64,000 bases of DNA from CAVZOY01 sp963777095. Lineage in GTDB: Bacteria; Actinomycetota; Actinomycetes; Mycobacteriales; Geodermatophilaceae. The notes under the pieces were generated by a model. It ran no database searches. It was not told where the DNA came from and saw only the letters and a list, made by a program, of their open reading frames with translations. Of this stretch, positions 26,605-36,400 are shown in pieces; position 1 is the stretch's first letter, and the number at the start of each line of letters is the position of its first letter. The stretch covers positions 1,302,001-1,366,000 of the forward strand of contig CAVZOY010000006.1 in the NCBI GenBank assembly GCA_963777095.1, read 5' to 3'. The translations under genes were made by a program, and so were the position numbers.

Positions 26605-28016
26605 CGGGCGGCGCTCCTCTCGGGGACGGTGGACGTGGCGGCGTCCCGCTTCGGCTCGTGCCACTTGCTGGCCACCGGGCGCACCAGCAGGTTCGCGACG
26701 AAGCCGACCGCGAGCAGGCCGACCATGATGAACAGCGCCGGCCGGTAGTCCCCGGCGACGAGCTCGCCGGGCTTCCCTCCGGCCTGGTCCAGGACGCTGT
26801 TGACGATGAGCGGGCCGGCCACGCCGGCGGCCGACCAGGCGGTCAGCAGCCGGCCGTGGATGGCGCCCACCTGGAAGGTGCCGAACAGGTCGCGCAGGTA
26901 GGCGGGCACCGTGGCGAAGCCGCCGCCGTAGAAGCTGATGATGACCGCGGCGGTGAGCACGAAGATCCAGGTCGCGGTGCTGCCGAGCGTGGCCAGCACG
27001 AGGTACAGCACCATGCCCACGCCGAGGTAGACCATGTAGATCGGCTTGCGGCCGATGTAGTCCGACGTCGACGACCAGACGAACCGGCCGGCCATGTTGA
27101 ACAGCGACAGGACGCCGACGAAGCCGGCGGCGGCGGACGCCGCGACGAGCGAACCGTCTTCGGTGCGGAAGAAGTCCTGGATCATCGGCGCGGCCTGTTC
27201 GAGGATGCCGATGCCGGCGGTCACGTTGCAGAAGAGCACCGTCCACAGCAGCCAGAACTGCACCGTCTTGACGGAGTTGCGCGCGGAGACGTTCTCCGTC
27301 GTGACCAGTGCCTTCTTCTTCACGGTGGAGGGGTCGAAGCCCTCGGGCTTCCAGTCCGCGGCCGGCACCCGCACGAGGAAGGCGCCGAACATCATGAACA
27401 CCAGATAGAGCGCGGCCAGCGTCAGGAACAGCGCGCCGACGGCTGACCCGGCCGGCACCGACTCGGTGTCGGTGGGCACGTAGTCCGGGTCGTAGTAGCT
27501 CATCAACTGGCGGGAGAGCGGCGAGGCGATCAGCGCGCCACCGCCGAAGCCCATGATCGCCATGCCGGTGGCCAGGCCCGGGCGGTCGGGGAACCACTTG
27601 ATCAGGGTCGAGACCGGGGAGATGTAGCCGATGCCCAGCCCGATGCCGCCGAGGACGCCGTAGCCGAGGTAGACCAGCCACAGCTGCTTCGTGTAGATGC
27701 CGAGCGCCGCGACGAGGAAGCCCGACACCCAGAACACGGCGGCCGTGAACATCGCGGCCCGCGGACCGTTCTTGTCCACCCAGGTGCCGAAAACCGCGGC
27801 CGAGAGCCCGAGCATGACGATCGCGATCGAGAAGATGATCCCGATCGCCGTCAGGCTGACCTCGAAGTGCTGGACGAGGGCGGTCTTGTAGACGCTGGTC
27901 GCATACGCCTGCCCGATGCACAGGTGCACGGCCAGGGCCGCGGGCGGGATGAGCCACCGGTTGAAGCCAGGGCGCGCGACGATGCGCTCCCGGGCGAGAA
28001 ATGCGGGCACTGCCAC
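26601..28016 (-). CDS. OFA-family (oxalate:formate antiporter-like) MFS transporter
   Basis: About 471 aa with 12 predicted membrane helices. Family marks are VHLCIGQAYATSVYKTAL in helix 1, GYGVLGGIGLGIGYISPVST, WFPDRPGLATGMAIMGFGGG and GRFVWSSTSDYIGRKPIY. The GTG at 28016 has GGGGAGG six bases upstream, which I prefer over the ATG at 28031. OFA carriers exchange small carboxylates such as oxalate, formate, lactate or pyruvate; a hydrophilic loop near the middle (about 215-235) is normal. It is coupled to its small subunit downstream. Confidence 0.9.
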   Translation of the reverse strand: MAVPAFLARERIVARPGFNRWLIPPAALAVHLCIGQAYATSVYKTALVQHFEVSLTAIGIIFSIAIVMLGLSAAVFGTWVDKNGPRAAMFTAAVFWVSGFLVAALGIYTKQLWLVYLGYGVLGGIGLGIGYISPVSTLIKWFPDRPGLATGMAIMGFGGGALIASPLSRQLMSYYDPDYVPTDTESVPAGSAVGALFLTLAALYLVFMMFGAFLVRVPAADWKPEGFDPSTVKKKALVTTENVSARNSVKTVQFWLLWTVLFCNVTAGIGILEQAAPMIQDFFRTEDGSLVAASAAAGFVGVLSLFNMAGRFVWSSTSDYIGRKPIYMVYLGVGMVLYLVLATLGSTATWIFVLTAAVIISFYGGGFATVPAYLRDLFGTFQVGAIHGRLLTAWSAAGVAGPLIVNSVLDQAGGKPGELVAGDYRPALFIMVGLLAVGFVANLLVRPVASKWHEPKRDAATSTVPERSAAR

Positions 28017-28245
28017 CGACTGCCTCCCCATCGACGAATCCGGACGCCCAGCGCGACCCGGCCGTTCGGCCGAACCGCAGAGAACGACCAGCGGGACGGT
28101 AAAGGCGCGATGGTCAGACCGCTCGTTGATCGTGATGTTCTCGTGGTGCGTCATCGGATCGCGCGACACCGGCCACGGCCGAGGCTCCGGTCACAGTCCT
28201 CCCACGGGCACCGGGCCGAGGAGACAGCGCCGGTACGCTCGTCCG

Positions 28246-29793
28246 GTGCCACGCGGTGACGGACGGCTGACGCACGACCTCGACCCCTCTTCTCCCGGTC
28301 CCCAGGACGCCTGCGGCGTCTTCGGTGTCTGGGCGCCGGGGGAGGAGGTCGCGAAGCTGACCTATTTCGGCCTGTACGCCCTGCAGCACCGCGGGCAGGA
28401 GGCGGCCGGCATCGCGGTGTCCGACGGTTCGTCCGTCGTCGTCTACAAGGACCTCGGCCTGGTGAGCCAGGTGTTCGACGAACCGACGCTCGGCAGCCTG
28501 CGCGGCCACGTGGCCGTCGGCCACACCCGGTACAGCACGACCGGCGCGAGCACGTGGGAGAACGCCCAGCCCACCTTCCGGACGACGTCCGCCGGCACGG
28601 GGCTGGCCCTGTGCCACAACGGCAACCTCGTGAACACCGCCGAGCTCGCGGTCACGGCCGCGGACGCGGGAGTGACCGGCGTCTTCACCGCGACCACCGA
28701 CTCCGACCTCGTCACCTCGCTGATCGCGGCGCACCCCGACCTCTCCATCGAGGAGGCGGCGATGCGGGTGCTGCCGCAGTTGCGCGGCGCCTTCAGCTTC
28801 ACCTTCATGGACGAGGACACCCTCTACGCCGCCCGCGACCCGCAGGGCGTCCGCCCGCTGGTCCTCGGTCGGCTGGAGCGCGGCTGGGTCGTGGCCAGCG
28901 AGACGGCGGCGTTGGACATCGTCGGCGCCTCCGTCGTCCGGGAGATCGAGCCGGGCGAGCTGGTCGCCATCGACGAGAACGGCCTGCGCAGCCAGCACTT
29001 CGCGCACAGCGACCCCAAGGGCTGCATCTTCGAGTACGTCTACCTCGCGCGGCCGGACACGACGATCGGCGGTCGCGGCGTGCACGCCGCCCGCGTCGAG
29101 ATCGGCCGGCGGCTGGCCAAGGAGCACCCCGCCGACGCCGACCTGGTCATCCCGGTGCCGGAGTCGGGCACCCCCGCCGCGGTCGGCTACGCCGAGGCCA
29201 GCGGGATCCCGTACGGGCTGGGCCTGGTCAAGAACTCCTACGTCGGGCGCACCTTCATCCAGCCGTCGCAGACGATCCGTCAGCTCGGCATCCGGCTGAA
29301 GCTCAATCCGCTGCGCGACGTCATCCGTGGCAAGCGGCTGGTCGTCGTCGACGACTCGATCGTCCGCGGCAACACCCAGCGCGCGCTGATCCGCATGCTG
29401 CGCGAGGCCGGAGCGGTCGAGGTGCACGTGCGCATCTCGTCGCCGCCGGTGAAGTGGCCGTGCTTCTACGGCATCGACTTCGCCAGCCGCGCCGAGCTGA
29501 TCGCCAACGGCCTGGGTGTCGAGGGCGTGCGCGCCTCGATCAACGCCGACTCGCTCGGCTTCGTCTCCGAGCAGAACCTCATCGCCGCCACCGAGCAGCC
29601 GGCCAACCGGCTGTGCACGGCCTGCTTCACCGGCAAGTACCCGATCCCGCTCGGGGACGACGGCGTGCTCGGCAAGCACGTCCTCGAGACGCTGCCGCTC
29701 TTCGATGAGCGCGCGGTCACCGGCTGGACGGGGCAGCAGGCCGGCAGCGCCGTCGTGCCGGGCGGGGCCGAGGACGCGCTGCGCCGCCCGTGA
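28246..29793 (+). CDS. purF: Amidophosphoribosyltransferase
   Basis: 515 aa. It makes phosphoribosylamine from PRPP and glutamine, the first committed step of purine synthesis. A 22-residue propeptide precedes the catalytic Cys23 (DACGVFG), which becomes the N-terminal nucleophile after cleavage. YALQHRGQEAAGIAV and GHTRYSTTGAS are in the glutaminase domain; the PRPP loop is VVVDDSIVRGNTQ. Cysteines late in the chain (CFYGIDF, CTACFTGKYP) fit the Fe-S-containing type. GTG start; the stop overlaps the purM start by four bases. Confidence 0.96.
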   Translation: MPRGDGRLTHDLDPSSPGPQDACGVFGVWAPGEEVAKLTYFGLYALQHRGQEAAGIAVSDGSSVVVYKDLGLVSQVFDEPTLGSLRGHVAVGHTRYSTTGASTWENAQPTFRTTSAGTGLALCHNGNLVNTAELAVTAADAGVTGVFTATTDSDLVTSLIAAHPDLSIEEAAMRVLPQLRGAFSFTFMDEDTLYAARDPQGVRPLVLGRLERGWVVASETAALDIVGASVVREIEPGELVAIDENGLRSQHFAHSDPKGCIFEYVYLARPDTTIGGRGVHAARVEIGRRLAKEHPADADLVIPVPESGTPAAVGYAEASGIPYGLGLVKNSYVGRTFIQPSQTIRQLGIRLKLNPLRDVIRGKRLVVVDDSIVRGNTQRALIRMLREAGAVEVHVRISSPPVKWPCFYGIDFASRAELIANGLGVEGVRASINADSLGFVSEQNLIAATEQPANRLCTACFTGKYPIPLGDDGVLGKHVLETLPLFDERAVTGWTGQQAGSAVVPGGAEDALRRP

Positions 29794-30848
29794 GCAACGA
29801 GTTCACCTACGCCGCCTCCGGCGTCGACATCGACGCGGGCGAGCGGGCGGTCACCCTGATGAAGGCCGCCGTCGAGAAGACGAACCGGCCCGAGGTGGTC
29901 GGCGGACTGGGTGGCTTCGCCGGGCTGTTCGCGCTGGACGTCGCCAAGTACCGGCGTCCGTTGCTGGCCTCCTCCACCGACGGCGTGGGCACGAAGATCG
30001 CGCTGGCGCGGGCGCTGGACCGGCACGACACCGTCGGCATCGACCTGGTCGCCATGGTCGTCGACGACCTGGTGGCCTGCGGGGCCGAGCCGCTGTTCCT
30101 CCAGGACTACGTGGCCTGCGGCCGCGTGGTGCCGGAGCGCATCGCCGCGATCGTCACGGGCATCGCGGCGGGGTGCACGCTCGCCGGCGCGGCCCTGGTC
30201 GGCGGCGAGACGGCCGAGCACGGCGACCTGATGGGCGCCGACGACTACGACCTGGCGGCCACCGCCGTCGGCGTCGTGGAGGCCGACAGCGTGCTGGGTC
30301 CCGAGCGGGTGCGGGACGGCGACGCCGTGGTCGCCATGGCGTCGTCCGGCTTCCACTCCAACGGCTACTCGCTGGTCCGGCGCGTCGTGGCCGCCGCCGA
30401 TCTCGACCTGGCCGCGACTCCCGACGGATTCGACCGGCCGCTCGGCGACGTGCTGTTGGAGCCCACCCGCATCTACGCCCGCGACTGCCTGGCGCTCGTC
30501 GAGCGCTTCGGCGTCGAGGGCGTGCACGCGTTCGCGCACATCACCGGCGGCGGCCTGGCCGGCAACACCGCGCGCGTGGTGCCCGAGGGGCTCGAGGCGG
30601 TGCTGGACCGGTCGACGTGGGAGCTCCCCGCCGCCGTCCGGTTGCTGGAGGAGCACGGCGTGCCGCGGACCGAGTCCGAGCGCGCCTTCAACTGCGGTGT
30701 GGGCATGGTCGCCGCCGTCGCACCGGAGGTCGCGGACGCCGTCGTGGCGACGCTGACCGAGCGCGACGTCCCGGCGTGGGTCGCCGGCACCGTGCGCCGC
30801 CGCGACAGCGACGGCTCCGCCGCCCGCCTGGAGCGCACCTACCGCTGA
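29790..30848 (+). CDS. purM: Phosphoribosylformylglycinamidine cyclo-ligase (AIR synthetase)
   Basis: 352 aa, standard length. It closes the imidazole ring, turning FGAM into AIR with ATP. Motifs: SSTDGVGTKIALA, VDDLVACGAEPLFLQDYVAC, LVGGETAEHGDLM, HITGGGLAGN and CGVGMVAAV. The GTG at 29790 overlaps the purF stop (GTGA). A strong terminator hairpin follows at 30884. Confidence 0.97.
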   Translation: MSNEFTYAASGVDIDAGERAVTLMKAAVEKTNRPEVVGGLGGFAGLFALDVAKYRRPLLASSTDGVGTKIALARALDRHDTVGIDLVAMVVDDLVACGAEPLFLQDYVACGRVVPERIAAIVTGIAAGCTLAGAALVGGETAEHGDLMGADDYDLAATAVGVVEADSVLGPERVRDGDAVVAMASSGFHSNGYSLVRRVVAAADLDLAATPDGFDRPLGDVLLEPTRIYARDCLALVERFGVEGVHAFAHITGGGLAGNTARVVPEGLEAVLDRSTWELPAAVRLLEEHGVPRTESERAFNCGVGMVAAVAPEVADAVVATLTERDVPAWVAGTVRRRDSDGSAARLERTYR

Positions 30849-30883
30849 TCAGCGTCCAGTGCGCTGACACACCAGGGCGCGTG

Positions 30884-30921
30884 CGACGGCACCGCAGCCC
30901 TGGTGGGCTGCGGTGCCGTCG
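30884..30921. terminator. Bidirectional terminator between purM and DUF3073
   Basis: A perfect 17-bp stem (CGACGGCACCGCAGCCC and its exact complement) with a TGGT loop, between convergent genes. Stable enough to end transcription from both sides. Confidence 0.88.
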
Positions 30922-30941
30922 GGATGATTACCCGCGCCGGG

Positions 30942-31157
30942 TCAGCGGCTGGCCGCCCAGTCGTCGTCGTCCGTGTCCGCCCAGCGGTCGGCGTACTCGT
31001 CGTCGTCGTCGTCGTCCTTCGCCGCGCTGTGCGACGTGTAGCTCGACGGCGAACCAGCGAGCTCCTTCTGCAGAGCAGAAAGATCGGTGTTGGGTGAGCT
31101 GTACTTGAGCTCACGGGCCACGCGTGTCTGCTTGGCCTTCGCTCGGCCGCGCCCCAT
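30942..31157 (-). CDS. DUF3073 protein
   Basis: 71 aa. A basic N-terminus (MGRGRAKAKQTRVARELKYS) is followed by a polar middle and an acidic Asp-rich tail (DDDDDDEYADRWAD). This matches the actinobacterial DUF3073 family, which is regularly found convergent to purM. Function unknown; the charge pattern suggests a nucleic-acid- or protein-binding adaptor, without direct evidence. Confidence 0.88.
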   Translation of the reverse strand: MGRGRAKAKQTRVARELKYSSPNTDLSALQKELAGSPSSYTSHSAAKDDDDDDEYADRWADTDDDDWAASR

Positions 31158-31500
31158 CGGCTCGACCCCCTCGTTACGGAGTCCGGGAGTCCAGCACCGG
31201 GCTGGACGGCCCGCCTGGCGACCCCGACTGAGTGACTATGTCTTGAGCAACCTTACGACACGGACCGGCGGGGAGCACGCGTCCTCCCCCTCGCGGGCGG
31301 ATGCCCGCCCAGCGCCTCAGGCGGGAGTGAGTGCCACCACGCCAGGCTCGGCCGGGCAGGACGCCTGCGCAGTACCACCGGCGGAGTCGTCAGAGCCCTT
31401 GTGCCCTGTACGCAACAAGAGCTGGGGAGCAGGGTCGGCCGCGCCCTCGGGCCACCGGCGCTAGCCCAGCGGCCAGGTCCTCTGAGATGGGTGATGGGAA
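31158..31500. other. Gene-free stretch
   Basis: Promoter region for DUF3073 (minus strand) and for the small secreted protein (plus strand). I see no RNA gene or strong repeat in it. A GATGGGAA site just before 31501 serves the next gene. Confidence 0.5.
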
Positions 31501-31761
31501 ATGAGAGCTCGCAGAATCTTGCTCGTGTCGGCCCTGACCCTCGCCTTCAGCGGCGCAGGTGCGGGCGTGGCCGCAGCGACGCCGGGACCGACGCCCGTCA
31601 ACGGACTCACCGGCGCGTGCAACATGACCAACCCCAACGCCGCGTTCGGGATGTTCGAGATCGCCGGCGCCCATGCCAATACCCACGGGTGGGACGAGGG
31701 CATGATCACCGCCATCCTCAACACCAACGGCGGCATCATTCCCGAGAACTGCGGCGGGTAG
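31501..31761 (+). CDS. Small secreted protein, function unknown
   Basis: 86 aa. A clear signal peptide (MRARRILLVSALTLAFSGAG, cleavage near VAAATP) leaves a mature protein of about 58 residues with two cysteines, one near its start (GACNMTNPNA) and one near its end (PENCGG), fit to form a single disulfide. The middle (FEIAGAHANTHGWDEGMITA) is not a domain I recognise. GATGGGAA precedes the ATG. It stands alone. Confidence 0.7.
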   Translation: MRARRILLVSALTLAFSGAGAGVAAATPGPTPVNGLTGACNMTNPNAAFGMFEIAGAHANTHGWDEGMITAILNTNGGIIPENCGG

Positions 31762-31785
31762 CCCCTCCATCGGGGGCGAACGGCC

Positions 31786-32856
31786 TCAGGTCGTCCTGGG
31801 CAAGCGGATCGCCGCCAGTCGGCCGACCGACGTCATGCGCTCCTCGGCCAGCCGGTCGGCGGCCACCGACGGCGGCACGCCCTCCTTGTCGGCGGTCTGG
31901 AACACCCGCAGGGCGACGTCGAAGATGCCGCTCGCCTTGCTCTGCGCACGGGCGAAGGAGAACCCGTGCCGCTCGTCCTCGACCTGGATGACGCCGCCGG
32001 CGTTCACCAGGTAGTCGGGGGCGTAGAGGATGCCGCGGTCGACCAGCTGTCCGGCGACCTCCGTGGTGGCGAGCTGGTTGTTGGCCCCGCCGCAGACGAT
32101 CTGGGCGGGCAGCACCGCGACGGTCTCCGGGTCGAGGGCGCCGCCCAGCGCGCAGGGCGCGTAGACGTCGTGCGGCGTCCGCACCAGGGTGGCGGTGTCC
32201 GCGACGGCGCGGACGGCGGGGAAGCGGGTGCGGAGCCGGGCCACTGCGTCGGGGTCGACGTCGGTGACGACGACGTGGGCGCCGTCCTCGACCAGATGCC
32301 CGACCAGCCAGGACCCGACCTTGCCGACGCCGGCCACCGCGACCGTGCGGCCGGCGAGCGTCGGCTCGCCCCAGACGTGCTGCGCGGCGGCGCGCATGCC
32401 CTGGAACACGCCATAGGCGGTGAGCACCGAGGAGTCGCCGCAGCCGCCGTAGGCCTCGGACCGGCCGTGGGCGAACCGGGTCTCGCGCGCGACCACGTCG
32501 AGGTCGGCGTTGTAGGTGCCGACGTCGCACGCGGTGAGGTAGCGGCCGCCCAGGGACTCGACGAACCGGCCGTAGGCGCGCAGCAGGGCCTCGGTCTTGT
32601 CGGTGCGCGGGTCGCCGATGATGACGGCCTTGCCGCCGCCGAGGTCCAGCCCGGCGAGGCTGTTCTTGTAGGCCATGGCCTTGGACAGGGCGAGGACGTC
32701 GTCGACGGCGTCGGCCTCGCTCGCGTAGGGGTAGAAGCGCGTGCCGCCCAGTGCGGGACCGAGCGCGGTCGAGTAGATCGCGATCACCGCCCGCAGCCCG
32801 GAGGCCCGGTCGGAGCAGAAGACGACCTGTTCGTGCCCATCGCGCAGTACGTCCAC
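31786..32856 (-). CDS. Leucine/valine dehydrogenase (Glu/Leu/Phe/Val dehydrogenase family)
   Basis: 356 aa, right for leucine or valine dehydrogenase. The catalytic Lys lies in LDLGGGKAVIIGD, after the substrate-binding LGGTRFYPY; the Rossmann domain shows VAVAGVGKVGSWLV. It deaminates branched-chain amino acids to 2-oxoacids with NAD, which could feed a branched-chain 2-oxoacid dehydrogenase. GTG or ATG near 32856. It is isolated, with a promoter region of about 225 bases shared with the M23 peptidase gene. Confidence 0.92.
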   Translation of the reverse strand: MDVLRDGHEQVVFCSDRASGLRAVIAIYSTALGPALGGTRFYPYASEADAVDDVLALSKAMAYKNSLAGLDLGGGKAVIIGDPRTDKTEALLRAYGRFVESLGGRYLTACDVGTYNADLDVVARETRFAHGRSEAYGGCGDSSVLTAYGVFQGMRAAAQHVWGEPTLAGRTVAVAGVGKVGSWLVGHLVEDGAHVVVTDVDPDAVARLRTRFPAVRAVADTATLVRTPHDVYAPCALGGALDPETVAVLPAQIVCGGANNQLATTEVAGQLVDRGILYAPDYLVNAGGVIQVEDERHGFSFARAQSKASGIFDVALRVFQTADKEGVPPSVAADRLAEERMTSVGRLAAIRLPRTT

Positions 32857-33081
32857 GTCGCGAGCCTAGATCGGCGCGGCGGTCCGGCCGGGCCGGTGCG
32901 ACGAGGGGCCGCGCGCGAGGCCCTGCAGGTGTCGATTCGTTATGTGGCCACCCCCGACGTCACGTTCGCGATACGGCGTGCCGGTAGTTCCGCGTGTTGC
33001 CCGTGTGACTGGAGGTGACACTGCGACGCTTCCGCAGCCCGCCCACCCGAGCAGGCCACCCTCTTCCCCAGGGAGCGAACG

Positions 33082-34420
33082 ATGTCCACGCGCCGCAGGA
33101 CCGCGCGCCCGAGCGCCCGGCAGGAGTGCCGCCGCAGCGTGCGCCGCGCGCTCGCCGTGGTCGCGCTGACCGGGGCGGTCCTGGCAGGCACCACCGTTCC
33201 CGCTGTCGCCGTCCCGCCTACGAACCCCACCGACGAGCAGATCGACAGCGCCCGGTCCGCCAAGGACGGTGCCGCCGCGGAGGTCGGCCGGATCACCGCG
33301 CTCGTCGCCGACGCCGAGGCGGAGCTGCAGCGACTGAGCTACCAGGCGGAGGCCGCGGGTGCCGCCTACCTGCAGGCCGAGGAGGCGCTCGCGCAGGCCC
33401 AGGCCGCGGCGGACGAGACCGCCGCCCGGCTGGCGACGGCCGGCCGCAAGGTGGCCGCCGCCGAGCACCGCATCGCCGACTTCTCGCGCGACAGCTACAT
33501 GAACGGTGCCACCCTCACCAGTCCCGCTGCGCTCCTCGACGCCGCAGGCCCCGGCGAACTGGTCCGCCGCGCCGCGATGCTCGACTGGGTGGCCGACAAC
33601 CAGGTCGACGTCCTCGGCGAGCTCGAGATCGCCAAGGTGCAGCAGGCCAACGCCGACTCCGCCGCCCGCCTGGCGCGCGACGAGATGGCCGCCGCCGAGG
33701 AGGCGGCCGAGGCCGCGAAGGCCGCCGCCGACCAGCAGGTCGCCGCCCAGCAGGGGGCCTACGACGCGGTCGCCGCGAAGAAGGCGGAGTACGACAAGCA
33801 GCTGCGCCGGGCGCAGATCCAGCTGCTCCACCTGCAGGGCGCCCGCGACGCCTACCGCGAATGGGTGCGGCAGAAGGCCGCCGCGCAGCAGCGCGCCGCG
33901 TCAGAGGCCGCACGCAAGCAGGCCGCTGCTGAGGAGGCCGCCCGCGAGGCCCGCCAGAACGCCGCCCACGGCGGCGGCGGTGGGAACGGTGGCGGGAACG
34001 GCGGCGGGGGCGGGGGGCAGCTACGTCCGTCCGACCGGTGGCTACATCTCCAGCTGCTACGGCTGGCGCTGGGGTTCGCTGCACGCCGGCGTCGACATCG
34101 CAGCGCCCATCGGGACGCCCGTGTACGCCGCGCACAGCGGCATCGTCCAGCGCACCGGGCCGGCGACGGGCTTCGGTCTGGCCATCTACATCCGCGGGGA
34201 CGACGGCGCGGTGACCGTCTACGGCCACGTCAACCGCGAGTTCGTCGGCGCCGGTCAGCGCGTCGTCGCCGGACAGGTGATCGCCGAGGTCGGCAACCGC
34301 GGCAATTCGACCGGACCGCACCTGCACTTCGAGGCACACCCGTGGGGCGACATGTACGGCGGGTCGACCGACCCCGTCGCCTGGCTGCGCGCCCGCGGTG
34401 TGCCCATGGAGGCCTGCTGA
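33082..34420 (+). CDS. Secreted M23-family peptidase with N-terminal coiled coil, frame broken once
   Basis: A signal peptide (ALAVVALTGAVLAGTTVPAV) is followed by a long Ala/Glu/Gln-rich coiled coil (about 50-290), a Gly/Asn linker and a C-terminal lysostaphin-like M23 domain. The zinc ligands are visible in SLHAGVDIAAP (His and Asp) and GPHLHFEAHP. At 34008-34018, inside the Gly-rich linker, the frame shifts by one base in a G run; removing one G gives a 445-aa protein. It would cut peptidoglycan cross-links, with the coiled coil acting as a regulator as in EnvC or RipA-type proteins. The break is probably a sequence error. Confidence 0.82.
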
Positions 34421-34501
34421 CCTCCACCCCGGACCGGCCGGGGTCCGCCACCTCGGGGATCGGTGGCGGGCCCCGGCCAGCACTCGTCCCGGAGAGCGGG
34501 A

Positions 34502-35032
34502 TCAGCTGGACGGCGAAGCCGACTCGCTGGACGTCTCCGAGCCCTCGGTGTCGATGCCGCACTCGTCGCGGAGGTAGGTCTCGACGTTCGTGCCGGCGTC
34601 GCCCAGCTGCTCCTGCAGCTCGGTCAGCTCGGCCTGGGCCTGGGCGGCCTCGTCGGGGTTGTTCAGGTCCACGCCCTCGAGCGCGTCGGCGGCCTGGCCC
34701 AGGGCGTCGGAGAGGGAGTTCCAGTCGTCGGCGATCTCGTCGGGCGGCTCGACGGCGCTGATCTCGTCGGAGATCGTCTGCAGGTTCCCCGACAGCGAGG
34801 CGCTGTCGGACTCGCTGAGCGAGGTCGAGATTCGCTCGTTGATCTCTGACGCCTCGGTGCAGAACTCCGAGTCCGCCGCCGGGGCCTCGCTGGACGACTC
34901 CGCCGCCGAGCTGGAGGCCGCCGAGGTGCTGCTCGACGCCGCGTCGCCGTCGTCCCCGCCGCCACCGCACGCGGCCAGCAGCAGGACGGCGGCGGTGACG
35001 GACACCGCACGGGTGACCAGGCTCGAACGCAT
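34502..35032 (-). CDS. Predicted lipoprotein, acidic Ser/Glu-rich
   Basis: 176 aa. Signal peptide with lipobox LLLAAC, then a low-complexity Ser/Ala/Gly stretch to about residue 50 and an acidic helical domain (SEFCTEASEINERISTSLSE, ELTELQEQLGDAG). Two further cysteines (EFCTE, DECGID) may pair. Similar surface lipoproteins are common in this group; function unknown. ATG near 35032 on the minus strand, divergent from the MBL gene. Confidence 0.8.
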   Translation of the reverse strand: MRSSLVTRAVSVTAAVLLLAACGGGGDDGDAASSSTSAASSSAAESSSEAPAADSEFCTEASEINERISTSLSESDSASLSGNLQTISDEISAVEPPDEIADDWNSLSDALGQAADALEGVDLNNPDEAAQAQAELTELQEQLGDAGTNVETYLRDECGIDTEGSETSSESASPSS

Positions 35033-35087
35033 GGGGAGAGGCTATCGGCTCCGGGAGGTCCGCCGCCGGGCCGCTAGCCTGCCGCTC

Positions 35088-35957
35088 GTGGACGCACCGG
35101 CCGACCCCCGCGCCCGCCGGTCCCTCCCGGCGCCCGGCGCGCTGCCGCGCACGGTGCAGCTGGAACCGCAGGTGACACGCGTGCTCGCGCCCAACCCGTC
35201 GGCCATGACGCTGGACGGCACCAACACCTACCTCGTCGGCGAGCCCGGCAGCGGCGAGGTGGCGATCGTCGACCCCGGGCCGGACGACGCGCAGCACCTG
35301 GCGGTGGTCGAGGAGGCGCTGCGCGCCCGCGACGCCCGCTGCGTCGCCGTCCTCGTCACCCACCATCACGGCGACCACGCCGAGGCCGCCGAACCGTGGG
35401 GCACCCGGTTCGGCGCCACCGTGGCAGCGGCGGACCGCCGGGTCGTCGGCCCGCACGGCCGGCTGCTGCAGGCGGGGGAGCGGCTGCGGGTGGCCGGCGT
35501 GGTGATGGAGGTCGTCCCGACGCCCGGGCACACCGCCGACCACCTGGCCTTCCGGCTGCCGTCGGGGGCGGTGCTCGTGGGCGACCACGTGCTGGGGCGC
35601 GGCACGTCGGTGGTCACGCATCCCGAGGGGGACGTCGTCGCCTATCTGGAGTCGCTGCGGCGGGTGCGCGACCTCGGCCCGAGCGCGCTCTACTGCGGGC
35701 ACGGCCCCGAGCTGACCGAGGACCCGACAGCGGTGCTCGACTTCTACCTGGCGCACCGCGCGTGGCGGGAGGAGCAGCTGCTGGCCGCTCTGGCCGACGG
35801 CGCCGGCACGGTCGACGAGATCGTCGCGGTCGTCTACGCCGCCGTACCGAGGGGCCTGTGGCCGGCGGCGGCCCAGTCGACCCGCGCCACGCTGGCCAAG
35901 CTCATCGCGGAGGGGCGGGTCCGGCCCCGGCCGGACGACGCGTACGTCCTGGCCTGA
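35088..35957 (+). CDS. MBL-fold metallohydrolase (LACTB2-like)
   Basis: 289 aa. The zinc-binding motif is VTHHHGDHAEA, with later ligands in PTPGHTADH and LVGDHVLG. TLDGTNTYLVG and the C-terminal winged-helix-like tail (TRATLAKLIAEGRVRP) match the LACTB2/RNase-like branch. GTG start at 35088 sits downstream of the divergent lipoprotein start. A hydrolase of thioester, lactone or RNA; the substrate cannot be fixed. Confidence 0.88.
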   Translation: MDAPADPRARRSLPAPGALPRTVQLEPQVTRVLAPNPSAMTLDGTNTYLVGEPGSGEVAIVDPGPDDAQHLAVVEEALRARDARCVAVLVTHHHGDHAEAAEPWGTRFGATVAAADRRVVGPHGRLLQAGERLRVAGVVMEVVPTPGHTADHLAFRLPSGAVLVGDHVLGRGTSVVTHPEGDVVAYLESLRRVRDLGPSALYCGHGPELTEDPTAVLDFYLAHRAWREEQLLAALADGAGTVDEIVAVVYAAVPRGLWPAAAQSTRATLAKLIAEGRVRPRPDDAYVLA

Positions 35958-36023
35958 CCGGCCGGTCGCGGAGGAGCCGGGCTGTCCCGGCGGCGCGCGC
36001 TCGCAGCCGCCGGGACGCCGGGA

Positions 36024-36242
36024 TCAGGGGATCAGCGGACGGCGGGCATCTCGCTGGTGGGGGTCGGCTCCGACCACGCGTCCGGGTGCGGGCGGCCCGA
36101 CGGCGCCCACCCAGGACGGCGACGGCGCGGCCACGTTGCGGCGGGCCGTGGTCGCCGGGCGCGCGCTCAGGCTGACGATCAGCGCCAGCAGCACGAGCAG
36201 TCCCACGAGAACTCCGCCGATGACCAGGAGCGTCGACACCAT
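36024..36242 (-). CDS. Small single-span membrane protein
   Basis: 72 aa. One N-terminal membrane helix (MVSTLLVIGGVLVGLLVLLA) and a short Arg/Pro-rich tail. It matches no family I know. Convergent with the MBL gene. Confidence 0.55.
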   Translation of the reverse strand: MVSTLLVIGGVLVGLLVLLALIVSLSARPATTARRNVAAPSPSWVGAVGPPAPGRVVGADPHQRDARRPLIP

Positions 36243-36400
36243 GCACTGAACGTAAGCGGGCGGACCGGTCCGTGTCACCGGCAACCGGGGGGCAACAATC
36301 ACCGAAGATGGCCGCCCGGTTGCACGACCTTCGCCCGTTGACACGGTTCAGGACGTCGTCCGCGTCGTCGAGCACCGACGATCGAGGTGTCGGGGCGGCC

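Noticed and set aside
30884..30921. Riboswitch near purM
   Set aside because: A plain perfect stem with a 4-base loop between convergent gene ends; a terminator is the simpler reading.
31390..31991. Long frames overlapping the small secreted protein
   Set aside because: The secreted protein has a clear signal peptide and ribosome site; the overlapping frames show only GC-driven composition.
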